Source of the DNA: CALHVX01 sp039198065
GTDB taxonomy: Bacteria; Pseudomonadota; Gammaproteobacteria; Pseudomonadales; Azotimanducaceae
DNA length: 64,000 bases
Reading direction: 5' to 3'
Assembly: GCA_039198065.1 (NCBI GenBank)
Contig: JBCCTU010000001.1
Span: forward strand, 372,001-436,000
Below, piece after piece: positions 15,152 to 22,999 of this stretch. Under the pieces are notes generated by a model. The model saw nothing but the letters and a program-made list of their open reading frames with translations. It was not told the origin of the DNA and made no database searches. Position 1 is the stretch's first letter. Every line of letters starts with the position of its first letter. Both the position numbers and the translations under genes were made by a program.

Positions 15152-16339
15152 GTGCAGGAGCAGCTCGAACAACTTCATCGGCGCATGGATTGGTACGTGG
15201 AGCAGTCGTTTCTGCCCTGCTGCGAAACGCTGATCCTCAAAGGAACGGACGTCGTCGATCGGTATCGGACGGGCTACCTGGATCTCGATGCAGGGACAGA
15301 GCTGACAGAAGATGCGATCTATCGGATGTACTCCAACACCAAGCTGGTGACTTCGGTCGCGCTGATGATGCTGATCGAGGCCGGTGAGCTCGGGCTCGAT
15401 GATCCCGTGGCTCGGTATCTACCAAAGTTTGCCAGCCCAAAGGTCCTCGCGCCCGGGGCAACTTCGGCAGACCACGTGGTCGCCGCGGACGGGCCGATCC
15501 TGGTCCGCCACGCCTTGAGCCATACGGCAGGCTGGTCTTATGGCTTTATTGACCCGATGTCGGTGATCGATTCGGCCTATCTGCAGGGTGGCCTAGACGT
15601 CTTCAGCATGAACGACGTCAGTCTTGAAGAGTTGTGCGATCGACTGGCCGAGTTCCCGCTTGCCTATCAACCGGGCAGCAGCTGGCGCTACAGCTTGGCG
15701 ACGGACGTGTGCGCTCGCCTGGTCGAAGTCGTGAGCGGACAGGCCTTCGATGAGTATCTGGAGTCGCGTATCTTCGCACCGCTCGGAATGACCGATACCG
15801 GCTTCCATGTTCCGCCGGAGAAGCAGGACCGGTTCATTGCCATGTATGCGCCGGTAGATATGCTTGATCCCAGCAAGCCCGGGTTGAACCGGGCGGACGA
15901 TCCAAAGTCCGGGCTGTATGCGCAACCGCGGCGTTTCAAGTCCGGCGGCGGTGGCCTTGTGTCTACGGTGGCCGATTACCTGACTTTCATCCGGCTGGTG
16001 CTCAACGGCGGCGAGTGGGCCGGTGTGCGGCTGTTAAAGCCTGAAACCTTGAACCTCATGCGAACCAATCAGTGTGCCCCGGGAGTTGGCGTTGCCTTTC
16101 CCATGTGGGCGATGCCGGGCACGACCTTCGGGCTTGGCTTCGCGCTCCGCGAAACGCTCGAGGAGCAGGATCCCGCGGCGATGCTGGGGGAGTATCACTG
16201 GGGTGGCATGGCGGGAACGCATACCTGGATGGCCCCGGAGGCAGGTCTCACGGGGTTTTGCTTTACCCAACTGATGCCCGGGTTCTGGCACCCGTTCAGT
16301 CATGACTTCAAGCGCGCGGTGTACGAGCTTGCCGCCTGA
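15152..16339 (+). CDS. Beta-lactamase-fold serine hydrolase (class C / EstB type)
   Basis: 395 residues from GTG 15152, chosen for GGGAGGAAG directly upstream. The nucleophile motif S-x-x-K is YSNTKLVTS near residue 60; the tyrosine motif is WRYSLATDVCARLVEVVSG, the Y-S-L form seen in EstB-type esterases instead of Y-x-N. A glycine-rich SGGGGLVSTVADYL and a late HWGGMAGTHTWM segment correspond to the third active-site element. The absence of a signal peptide points to a cytoplasmic esterase or amidase more than a beta-lactamase. The substrate cannot be read. Its last 32 bases overlap the convergent phosphatidyltransferase gene. Confidence 0.88.
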   Translation: MQEQLEQLHRRMDWYVEQSFLPCCETLILKGTDVVDRYRTGYLDLDAGTELTEDAIYRMYSNTKLVTSVALMMLIEAGELGLDDPVARYLPKFASPKVLAPGATSADHVVAADGPILVRHALSHTAGWSYGFIDPMSVIDSAYLQGGLDVFSMNDVSLEELCDRLAEFPLAYQPGSSWRYSLATDVCARLVEVVSGQAFDEYLESRIFAPLGMTDTGFHVPPEKQDRFIAMYAPVDMLDPSKPGLNRADDPKSGLYAQPRRFKSGGGGLVSTVADYLTFIRLVLNGGEWAGVRLLKPETLNLMRTNQCAPGVGVAFPMWAMPGTTFGLGFALRETLEEQDPAAMLGEYHWGGMAGTHTWMAPEAGLTGFCFTQLMPGFWHPFSHDFKRAVYELAA

Positions 16340-16871
16340 TGGCCCACCAGTGGTAGGCGCGCGTCAGCATAGAGATGGCGGTAGTGGCGATCAGCAGCTG
16401 GCTAATGGGTAGCAAGAGGCGCTCGACGCTGGCTTCGATCTGTCCTAGGGGCGTAAGAGCTGGCGCAACCACGACGGCACCCGCGAGCACGAAGTAAGCG
16501 ATCCCGTTCCAGCGTCCGAGCTGGTTTCCTCGGAGCGGCTTGCCCGCAAGCGCCCGGGAATCGAGCAGATACTGGATAAAGGCGCAGGGGATGAGTGCCG
16601 GCAGCAGAGGCGCGATACGTCCTTCACTTGCCGCCGCTGCCAGCAGAACGGTTACGAACAGCGCGTCGGTTGCGTGGTCGAAGATTGCGCCGGTGGCACT
16701 GGCCTCGTTTCGGGCCCGAGCCAGCCGACCATCAAAAAAATCGCTCAGCGCAGCGAGGGTAAACCCCGTGATGGCCAGCATGTGTGCGTTGTGGAGAGTC
16801 AGCCAGGCAACCGGGGCAGCAAGCAGCAGCCGGGCCAAGGTCAGACCGTTCGCCGCGGTAACAATGGGCAT
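16308..16871 (-). CDS. CDP-alcohol phosphatidyltransferase family protein
   Basis: 187 residues from ATG 16871. The catalytic signature D-x-x-D-G-x-x-A-R-x8-G-x3-D-x3-D is complete: DFFDGRLARA, then G-A-I-F-D-H-A-T-D, on the cytoplasmic end of the second helix. About six membrane helices follow the usual plan (LTLARLLLAAPVAWLTL, LFVTVLLAAAASEG, IAYFVLAGAVVVAPAL, LLLPISQLLIATTAISML). Family members transfer a phospho-alcohol onto a lipid (PgsA, PssA, cardiolipin-type). Which alcohol is used cannot be told, and this copy is too divergent to call pgsA. The gene ends inside the convergent hydrolase gene and starts back to back with the SDR gene, 158 bases apart. Confidence 0.85.
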   Translation of the reverse strand: MPIVTAANGLTLARLLLAAPVAWLTLHNAHMLAITGFTLAALSDFFDGRLARARNEASATGAIFDHATDALFVTVLLAAAASEGRIAPLLPALIPCAFIQYLLDSRALAGKPLRGNQLGRWNGIAYFVLAGAVVVAPALTPLGQIEASVERLLLPISQLLIATTAISMLTRAYHWWAIRRQARTPRA

Positions 16872-17029
16872 GGGAGCGATCGGTCGGGGCGCGTTCACGT
16901 GCTGCCGATCAGAGCGGCCCCAGGCTGGGCGAGAGCGTTCGCGCGCTGGGTATGTCGGCACTCTGCCAAGCCGTATCCGCCTGCGGTCGGGGCATTCATC
17001 AATGGCAACAACCTTCGGACCTTGCGGAC

Positions 17030-17971
17030 ATGATGACCAGTTTGAACGCGATTGAGCAACTTGCCGACGGCGGCGGTGGCGTCCTGATTACCGGTGCGAA
17101 CGGCCATCTGGGTACCCGCCTGCTGCGACAGCTGCGCAACGCGCGGGCGCCGCAGGTCCGCGCACTGGTTCGTTCTGCCTCGGCCGCCGCCAGGCTCGAG
17201 GGGCTGGTGGACTCGGTGATCGAAGGTTCATATATAGATGCCCAGGTTCTCGAACGCGCCCTCGATGGCTGTGATCGAGTGGTGCATCTGGTTGGCATCA
17301 TCAAAGAAAATCGGACCAACAGCTTTGCATCAGCTCATGTTGAGACCACTCGGACGTTGGTGACGGCGGCTGAGCGTTGCGGTGTCGAGCGCATTGTCTA
17401 CCTCAGCATCGTGGGTTCGTCAGTTGAAAACGCCAATCCCTGTCTGGCAAGTAAGGCGGAAGCTGAAGGACTTTTGTCTGACAGTTCTGTGCCGGCGACC
17501 GTGTTCCGCGTGCCGATGGTCCTCGGAGAAGGGGACTATGCGTCCCAGGCCCTGCGTCGGCGGGCCTTGGCTAAGCCCGCCTGGGTGTTCCGAGCCGAAA
17601 GCATCGAACAGCCTATCTACGCCGGCGATGTGCTCGATGCCGTTTTGCGCGCGCTCGTCGCCAAGGACGAGGCGGATCGGCTCTATGAGTTGCCAGGGCC
17701 GGAAACGCTCAGCCGCCGAGCGCTTATCGAGCGAGCAGCCACCATCCTCGGGGCTCATGTCCGCGTACGCAGTCTGCCCATGGCGCTAGGCTACGGTCTC
17801 GCTGGCGTTGCCGAGTTGCTTAGCGCCAATCCACCGGTGACGCGGGCCATGCTCGGTGTTCTCGACCACGATGATCGTGCGTCGAACGGTGCCGCCGTCG
17901 CTGAGCTCGGTCTTGAGTTGACAGAACTCGATGAAATTCTGCGTCGCTGCCTTGAGCCGGCGGTTGGTTGA
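17030..17971 (+). CDS. NAD(P)-binding atypical SDR (NDUFA9-like)
   Basis: 313 residues from ATG 17030 (a second ATG follows at once). The nucleotide-binding motif is VLITGANGHLGTRLL, near residue 17, with LVRSA after the second strand, as in NADP-type atypical SDRs. DRVVHLVGIIKENRTNSF is typical of the NDUFA9/complex I-like subgroup, in which the catalytic Y-x-x-x-K is degenerate; here the region is LSIVGSSVENANPCLASKAEAEGLL, with the lysine kept and no tyrosine. It could be a quinone- or lipid-linked reductase or a non-catalytic nucleotide sensor. No cofactor beyond NAD(P) can be inferred. Confidence 0.8.
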   Translation: MMTSLNAIEQLADGGGGVLITGANGHLGTRLLRQLRNARAPQVRALVRSASAAARLEGLVDSVIEGSYIDAQVLERALDGCDRVVHLVGIIKENRTNSFASAHVETTRTLVTAAERCGVERIVYLSIVGSSVENANPCLASKAEAEGLLSDSSVPATVFRVPMVLGEGDYASQALRRRALAKPAWVFRAESIEQPIYAGDVLDAVLRALVAKDEADRLYELPGPETLSRRALIERAATILGAHVRVRSLPMALGYGLAGVAELLSANPPVTRAMLGVLDHDDRASNGAAVAELGLELTELDEILRRCLEPAVG

Positions 17972-17985
17972 CCGCCGCGTTGGCG

Positions 17986-19092
17986 TCAGCTGATCGCGCG
18001 AACGACGAGTGGCAGGCTAGTATCGAGACGGTGATCAACGCCCGAATGAGATCCGTCGAACTCCAGATAGCGATGCGCAATTCGATAGCGAGAAAGTTTC
18101 GCGGCCAGCTGCCGGTTCCCAAAGTGAATGTGGTACTGATCGCGCCAGCCGCAGTCAAAGTACATGAGCTTGAGGGATTTCAACGCCCGTCGGTGGCTTA
18201 AGTCGTCGACCAGCTCCACGGGATCGTGGCGCATCCAGCGCTGCCAGCGTTTCGGTAGGCGCTCGCCGGTGTCCAGGTGCACGGGGAGCCGAAAGCCGTT
18301 GGGCGCCTTAGGGTCTGGATCGTAGGTCGCAGCCATGGCAAGGATCATCAGCGTCATGATTTCGTGCCCACCGGGCCGCGGGTTGTCCCACACAGCATCC
18401 AGGAACCGCCGGATCCGTCCATCGTCCTGACCGCTCGCCAGGCGCCGAGCCGAGCTAGCACTTGGTACCGGCGGCGCTTTGTTGTCTTTCGCCTTAGGGA
18501 GACGGTGGCGCTGCAGTTCCGTCAGCACGCTCGGCCATTCGTGGCCATAGACCAACTCAAAGCCAGCGTCACCCGAGTGGCTGGCGACGGCGCCCCAGAC
18601 GTGGGCGTACTTCATGCCGTGCACGAACGCTCCGTAACCGCCAGACGACTTGCCGTAGCAGGCCCGATGATCGCGGGACGCGAGCGTTTTGAACTCGCGG
18701 TCAATGAAGGGCACGAGTTCGCGCGTGAGGTAGTCAGCGTAGGCACCCACGGCCGTCGAGTTGATGTACTGGTTACCGCCGAGGGCGGTGAAACAGTCGG
18801 GAAACACGACCAGGCACGGGGGCAGTTTGCGCTCGTGGAACAGACGATCGAGGCGTTCGGGTACGTTCTCGGAAAAATTGTTCCAGGCGATGCGACCGAG
18901 CCCGGAGCCGGTAAAGCCAGCCAGATCGAACAGCACCGGCAAGCCTTTGCGGCGGCGGCCGTAGCCCGGAGGTAACCAGGCGGTAAGGGTTCGCTCGCTC
19001 GGATCGCCGAGGGGGTTGTCCGCCAAAACCTGAGACTGGTGGCGTAGCTGGACAACCTGCCCGGTACCGCCCGCTGGTTGTCGTTTGCGCAG
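17986..19092 (-). CDS. Esterase, alpha/beta-hydrolase fold (probable CTG start)
   Basis: About 368 residues. TLTAWLPPGYG and GLPVLFDLAGFTGSGL are the first strands of the esterase-D/enterochelin-esterase type hydrolases; the nucleophile is the serine in YGKSSGGYGAFVHG and the acid and histidine lie in YFDCGWRDQYHIHF and DGSHSGVDHRL. No ATG, GTG or TTG fits the expected start: the only clear Shine-Dalgarno, GGGGAGG, lies 29 bases after the htpX stop and is followed 7 bases on by an in-frame CTG at 19092. An upstream in-frame codon at 19227 lies inside htpX. The coordinate is therefore inferred. The gene may be coupled to htpX. The substrate is unknown. Confidence 0.75.
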   Translation of the reverse strand: MRKRQPAGGTGQVVQLRHQSQVLADNPLGDPSERTLTAWLPPGYGRRRKGLPVLFDLAGFTGSGLGRIAWNNFSENVPERLDRLFHERKLPPCLVVFPDCFTALGGNQYINSTAVGAYADYLTRELVPFIDREFKTLASRDHRACYGKSSGGYGAFVHGMKYAHVWGAVASHSGDAGFELVYGHEWPSVLTELQRHRLPKAKDNKAPPVPSASSARRLASGQDDGRIRRFLDAVWDNPRPGGHEIMTLMILAMAATYDPDPKAPNGFRLPVHLDTGERLPKRWQRWMRHDPVELVDDLSHRRALKSLKLMYFDCGWRDQYHIHFGNRQLAAKLSRYRIAHRYLEFDGSHSGVDHRLDTSLPLVVRAIS

Positions 19093-19120
19093 GGTCTTGC
19101 CTCCCCAGGTTGCGTCCGCG

Positions 19121-20005
19121 TTAGCTTCGACCCGCCTGCAGCGCGGCGATCCGATCGTCCAGCGACGGATGGCTCGCGAATAGCTGTCGCATTCCTTTCG
19201 CAAGACCGCCGCTGATGCCGAAGGCAACCATGGTTTCGGGCAGGTCCGATGGCACTTCGGTGCCGTACTTCAAGCGTTGCAGCGCAGCGATCATGCTTTC
19301 CCGGCTTGCTAACTCAGCACCGGCAACGTCGGCACGAAACTCCCGCCGCCGCGAAAACCACATCACGATGGCGCTGGCGAGAATGCCGAAGACGATCTCT
19401 GCGACGATGGTGCCGAGGTAATAGCCCATGCCGACGCCGTGTTCGTTTTTGAACACCACCTTGTCGACGAAGTTGCCAACGATGCGGGCGAAAAACATAA
19501 CGAACGTGTTGACCACGCCCTGGATCAGCGTGAGCGTCACCATGTCGCCGTTAGCGACGTGCCCGATTTCATGCCCCAGTACGGCCTCGACTTCCGCTGG
19601 CTTCATGTTTTCCAACAGCCCAGTGCTTACGGCGACGAGCGCGTTGTTACGATTGGCGCCGGTCGCGAAGGCGTTGGGTTGCGGCGAGGGGAACACGGCC
19701 ACTTCGGGCATGCCGATGCCGGCGGCCTTTGCCTGCCGGGCAACGGTGTCCAGGAGCCAGCGTTCGGTTTGGTTGCGCGGCGACTCGATGACTTGGGCAC
19801 CCGAACCGCGTTTTGCCATCCATTTCGACAAGAACAGCGATACGAGTGCGCCACCCATGCCGAATATGCCGCAGAAGACCAGCAGCGAGTCGAGGTTCAG
19901 CTGGCCGTTGGCTTGCAGATAGTTATCGAAACCAAGCAGCCGCAGCGTAACGCTCGCGACCATGAGGACTGCGAAGTTAGTTGCCAAAAACAACAAAATG
20001 CGCAT
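19121..20005 (-). CDS. htpX: Membrane zinc metalloprotease HtpX
   Basis: 294 residues from ATG 20005, with GGAGG 12 bases upstream. Two N-terminal helices (RILLFLATNFAVLMVASVTL, LLVFCGIFGMGGALVSLFLS), the active site VLGHEIGHVANGD (H-E-x-x-H near residue 140), two more helices and the third ligand region REFRADVAGAELASRE are all present. The length equals that of E. coli HtpX (293). It degrades misfolded inner-membrane proteins together with FtsH. The 253 bases upstream hold a CCGCC/GGCGG hairpin at 20161-20175 and T-rich sequence, with no CpxR site that I can recognise. Confidence 0.97.
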   Translation of the reverse strand: MRILLFLATNFAVLMVASVTLRLLGFDNYLQANGQLNLDSLLVFCGIFGMGGALVSLFLSKWMAKRGSGAQVIESPRNQTERWLLDTVARQAKAAGIGMPEVAVFPSPQPNAFATGANRNNALVAVSTGLLENMKPAEVEAVLGHEIGHVANGDMVTLTLIQGVVNTFVMFFARIVGNFVDKVVFKNEHGVGMGYYLGTIVAEIVFGILASAIVMWFSRRREFRADVAGAELASRESMIAALQRLKYGTEVPSDLPETMVAFGISGGLAKGMRQLFASHPSLDDRIAALQAGRS

Positions 20006-20258
20006 GCGATTTTCGAACCTCCGTAGGATTTAAATTGGCAGCGGCCGGACAACGGCTGGCTTGATGGAAGCACCCATCAAAGGTTAAACCGCCGAGCTCA
20101 GGTACCTTTTTTGTTCAGTGCGGGCGAATGCACGGTAAAACAAGCCCGGGCTGCACCTGACCGCCTCTCAGGCGGACAGTTCCGGGCATGAGTCACGGTC
20201 TGGGATCTCGCTTGCCGGTACTTTAGACCGGTCATCTAACAGATTTATCCCCCGCCCC

Positions 20259-22466
20259 ATGGCTGAAGTGGATCACGCTGCTCCCCCGAGCACCGACGTA
20301 GCTGCCCTCAGGAACGAGCTGGCCAAATGGCGTGAGCGTGTTCCAAAGCTGGCGCAGGCGCTGAAGGAACGAACTGAGCGGGTCGACCAGCTCGAAGAGC
20401 GGTTGGCCGCAGCTGCCGAAGCTAGCGCCAGCAGCAGTGGCGGAGACGGCGCTCGAACGCAGCGGATCGCCGAGCTGGAAGAGCAACAGAAGCGACTCAA
20501 GGAACGCTGCCTCACTGCGGAAGGTCGATTGCACGCTCAGCAGCTTGCGGTCGAAGAAGGGGCGGAAGAGGTGCGGGCATGGCGCGAAAAGTGGCAGCGC
20601 CTCACCGTAGATCTGGATCGCGAATCTGGCCGGGCCACGGCTGCCGAACAGCAGGGCCAGGCGCTTACGGCCGATCTCGCAGAACTCAAAAATCAGCATG
20701 CCCAGCTCTTAGAAGACAAGCGGATGCTGCTCGAGGAAGTTGAGCAAGGTCGAACGCGGCATTCGGAGCTTGAGTCGCAGCTTGACGACCAACGGCAGCG
20801 CAACGCCCAGCTGTTCGAAACGACGGAACTCGCGCACAAGCAGATGGAAACGCTGTCTGCGGATCTTGATCAGCAGCGAGCCGCGTTGCGATCGGCTCAT
20901 GAAGCGCGAGATGCGTTAACCGAGCAACTCGCCGCCGCGCAGCAGCAGGCGGGAGAGGCTGCCGCGCAGGCAACGACCATTCAGCGAACGCTGGAAACGG
21001 AAGTGGCTGGACAGAAGGCGCTTCTCGAGCGGCAACAGCAGCGGATCGACGATCTCGATGCGCAGCTTCACCGTTCCATTAATTTGCAGACCGCGCAGGC
21101 CCTCGACCACGCGTCGTTGGTCGAGATAAATGCGCGTTCCGAACGGGCGTTGGCTGAGGAGTGTGAGGGCCGGCGTCTTGAGGTTAAGGCGCTTTCCGCC
21201 ACCTACGATCAGGAGCGCTCGTTGCTTCTAGCTGAGCACGAGGCGCAGCGCCGGCAAGATGCAGCAGTGGCAGCTCGCGACGCGGCGCATAAGACAGCCC
21301 AGCTAGGTTCACGCTACACCGAGCTTGCCGGTCAGCACGCGGTGCAAGTGGAGTCGCTCGAAGCGGCGTTAACTGCGGTAGAAGCGGCGCTCGCACGGTC
21401 CGAAAGCGAACGGGCAGCGGAGTACGAGCGGTTTACGGTGCAGCGCGCTGAATTAGAAGCGAGCGCGGTAGCCGAACGGACACGCGCACTTGAGGCGGCG
21501 CAAATTCAGTTCAGCGCGCGTGCTGCCGCCTATGCTCAGTATGCGGATGCGTTGGAGGCAATGTTGGAGCTCGCTGAAAGTGCAGCGACTACTGCCCGCG
21601 ATACGATTCTGACCCAGCAGGGGCGCTACGAATCACAACGTGCCGAAGTACTCGAACTCCGCTCTGAGCTTGGCGCTCAAGCGGAACAGCATGCAGTTGC
21701 GGCAACAGCCTATCAGCACGAACGCGCGGCCTTGATTGCGGCTCGGGATGAGCTCACCACGAATCTGCAGGAGCTGACGATCGAATGCGCACGACTGCAG
21801 TCGGATTCGGAACACCTGCAGCAATCGCTGTCTGCGACAGATCAAAAGCTCCAGGCGGCGGATGATCAAAACGATCAGGTCGCGCAGGCTTTGGTTTGTG
21901 CTCAACAGCAGCGCTCGGAGTTGGAAGCGGCGTTGGATGATGCACGCGTCCAGCTGTCGGAGCGAACGCAGATCGACGGTCGGCAATCACAACGGCTCGA
22001 GTTCCTGGAAAACTGCGGTGCAGTGAGTGCCCTGACTATCAGCGCTCTCGAAGTTGCACTGGCGGAGGTTGAGGCCGATTACCAGCAGGTTTTGGCATCG
22101 CGCGAGTCGCTGCCAGAGCCTGTCCAGATCGGCAGCGGGTCAAATGATCTGCGGACCGAGCCGGCCGCTAATGATTCGGAGTTCGGCTCGCTCGCCGATG
22201 ATGACCGGTCCCCGGTCGAAGGGAGTGCCGGTTCGGATACCGCTGAAGGTGCAACTGAAGATGCAGCTGAAGATGCAGCACAACAAAAAGAAGTACGTTC
22301 CGTAGCCGAAGGCGGCGCGGTCCCGACGCCGGAAGAAACGGCAGCCTTGTTGACCGGTGACGCAGCCAACAAGATGTTGATGATCCTCAATCAGCAGCTT
22401 GCCGATGCGCGTGCGGAGAATGAACGACTTTCCGCGAAACTTCGTGATCAGGCCGGCGCAGACTGA
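20259..22466 (+). CDS. Long coiled-coil protein, unknown function
   Basis: 735 residues from ATG 20259. Nearly the whole protein is heptad-like and rich in Gln, Glu, Ala, Leu and Arg (RTERVDQLEERLAAA, QIAELEEQQKRLKER type segments), with no membrane helix or signal peptide. A linker near residue 60 (ASASSSGGDGA) breaks the coil, and residues about 630-690 are acidic low-complexity with a short repeat (GATEDAAEDAAQQ). The end (MLMILNQQLADARAENERLS) returns to coil. It resembles generic structural or SMC-like coiled coils without ATPase heads; I cannot assign a family. There is no obvious Shine-Dalgarno before the ATG. It lies upstream of the small Arg/Asp-rich protein, 119 bases apart. Confidence 0.65.
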   Translation: MAEVDHAAPPSTDVAALRNELAKWRERVPKLAQALKERTERVDQLEERLAAAAEASASSSGGDGARTQRIAELEEQQKRLKERCLTAEGRLHAQQLAVEEGAEEVRAWREKWQRLTVDLDRESGRATAAEQQGQALTADLAELKNQHAQLLEDKRMLLEEVEQGRTRHSELESQLDDQRQRNAQLFETTELAHKQMETLSADLDQQRAALRSAHEARDALTEQLAAAQQQAGEAAAQATTIQRTLETEVAGQKALLERQQQRIDDLDAQLHRSINLQTAQALDHASLVEINARSERALAEECEGRRLEVKALSATYDQERSLLLAEHEAQRRQDAAVAARDAAHKTAQLGSRYTELAGQHAVQVESLEAALTAVEAALARSESERAAEYERFTVQRAELEASAVAERTRALEAAQIQFSARAAAYAQYADALEAMLELAESAATTARDTILTQQGRYESQRAEVLELRSELGAQAEQHAVAATAYQHERAALIAARDELTTNLQELTIECARLQSDSEHLQQSLSATDQKLQAADDQNDQVAQALVCAQQQRSELEAALDDARVQLSERTQIDGRQSQRLEFLENCGAVSALTISALEVALAEVEADYQQVLASRESLPEPVQIGSGSNDLRTEPAANDSEFGSLADDDRSPVEGSAGSDTAEGATEDAAEDAAQQKEVRSVAEGGAVPTPEETAALLTGDAANKMLMILNQQLADARAENERLSAKLRDQAGAD

Positions 22467-22537
22467 CGCGCGACCGCTGCGCACCCAATCGGTCAATCAG
22501 TCGGTTCTTCAAAAGGCAACCTTGACCTGCACCTAAC

Positions 22538-22555
22538 GCGAAGCTTCGCTATATT
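22538..22555 (+). promoter_or_regulatory. Palindrome and candidate -10 element
   Basis: GCGAAGCTTCGC is a perfect 12-base palindrome (22538-22549) directly joined to TATATT (22550-22555), about 30 bases upstream of the small-protein start at 22586. No good -35 lies at 16-18 bases; the palindrome occupies that spacer and could be an operator. Confidence 0.3.
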
Positions 22556-22585
22556 TAAGAATCTTGTATCGTCAGTGGTGCATTC

Positions 22586-22831
22586 ATGCCCCAGTCACAG
22601 CAGTTCGATTCGCAGTTTATGCCAGTCATAGATGCTGAAGCCCTTGATGCTCAGCGTCGTTCCGGGGCTGATCGAAGAGGCGATGATCGTCGACGCAGCA
22701 CCAAGGGTCTGTTCGAACGCCGAGCGCGCCGTGCGGGTATCACCGACGATCGTCGTCAGAGCGATCGACGCCTCCACGGTTGGGCGCTGGTACGACATCT
22801 GCTCGGCCTAGGTGGTCCCGCCAACGACTAA
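22586..22831 (+). CDS. Small Arg/Asp-rich protein with repeated R-R/D-R-R motifs
   Basis: 81 residues from ATG 22586. The centre reads AQRRSGADRRGDDRRRS, then ERRARRAG and DDRRQSDRR, so R-R-x-G-x-D-R-R-type clusters are repeated four times, followed by an amphipathic end (GWALVRHLLGLGG). Similar Arg/Asp clusters appear in cytoplasmic tails of signalling proteins but I know no function. It is not a typical cysteine-zinc protein and has no signal peptide. Reading-frame length, start and a regular spacing of the motifs support it as a gene, but no family is recognised. It lies between the coiled-coil gene and alr. Confidence 0.5.
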   Translation: MPQSQQFDSQFMPVIDAEALDAQRRSGADRRGDDRRRSTKGLFERRARRAGITDDRRQSDRRLHGWALVRHLLGLGGPAND

Positions 22832-22999
22832 GCAGTAATCGCTGCTAGACCTCGGCTCTCATTAACAACTGAACAAGGGCAAAAGACAGTGACTGACACT
22901 GGCTTCCCGAAATCTGCCCGCTCAACCCGAGCGCTTCTCGCGCTTGCCGACGATGCCGCGATCAATAACGTGGTCGCGTACATCGGTTCCCTGAAGTAG
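22832..22999 (+). pseudogene. Possible remnant of a cytochrome c tail
   Basis: Directly after the TAA of the preceding gene the same frame stays open for 55 codons and ends at TAG 22997-22999. The end reads ALADDAAINNVVAYIGSLK, which matches the closing helix of small c-type cytochromes (D-x-x-I-x-x-V-V-A-Y-I-x-S-L). No C-x-x-C-H haem site lies upstream. A GTG at 22889 would give a 36-residue product whose stop abuts the alr start. Either a decayed cytochrome end or a chance resemblance is possible. Confidence 0.3.

Noticed and set aside
18277..18975. 232-codon plus-strand frame opposite the esterase gene
   Set aside because: Antisense to the catalytic serine region of the hydrolase; no independent evidence.
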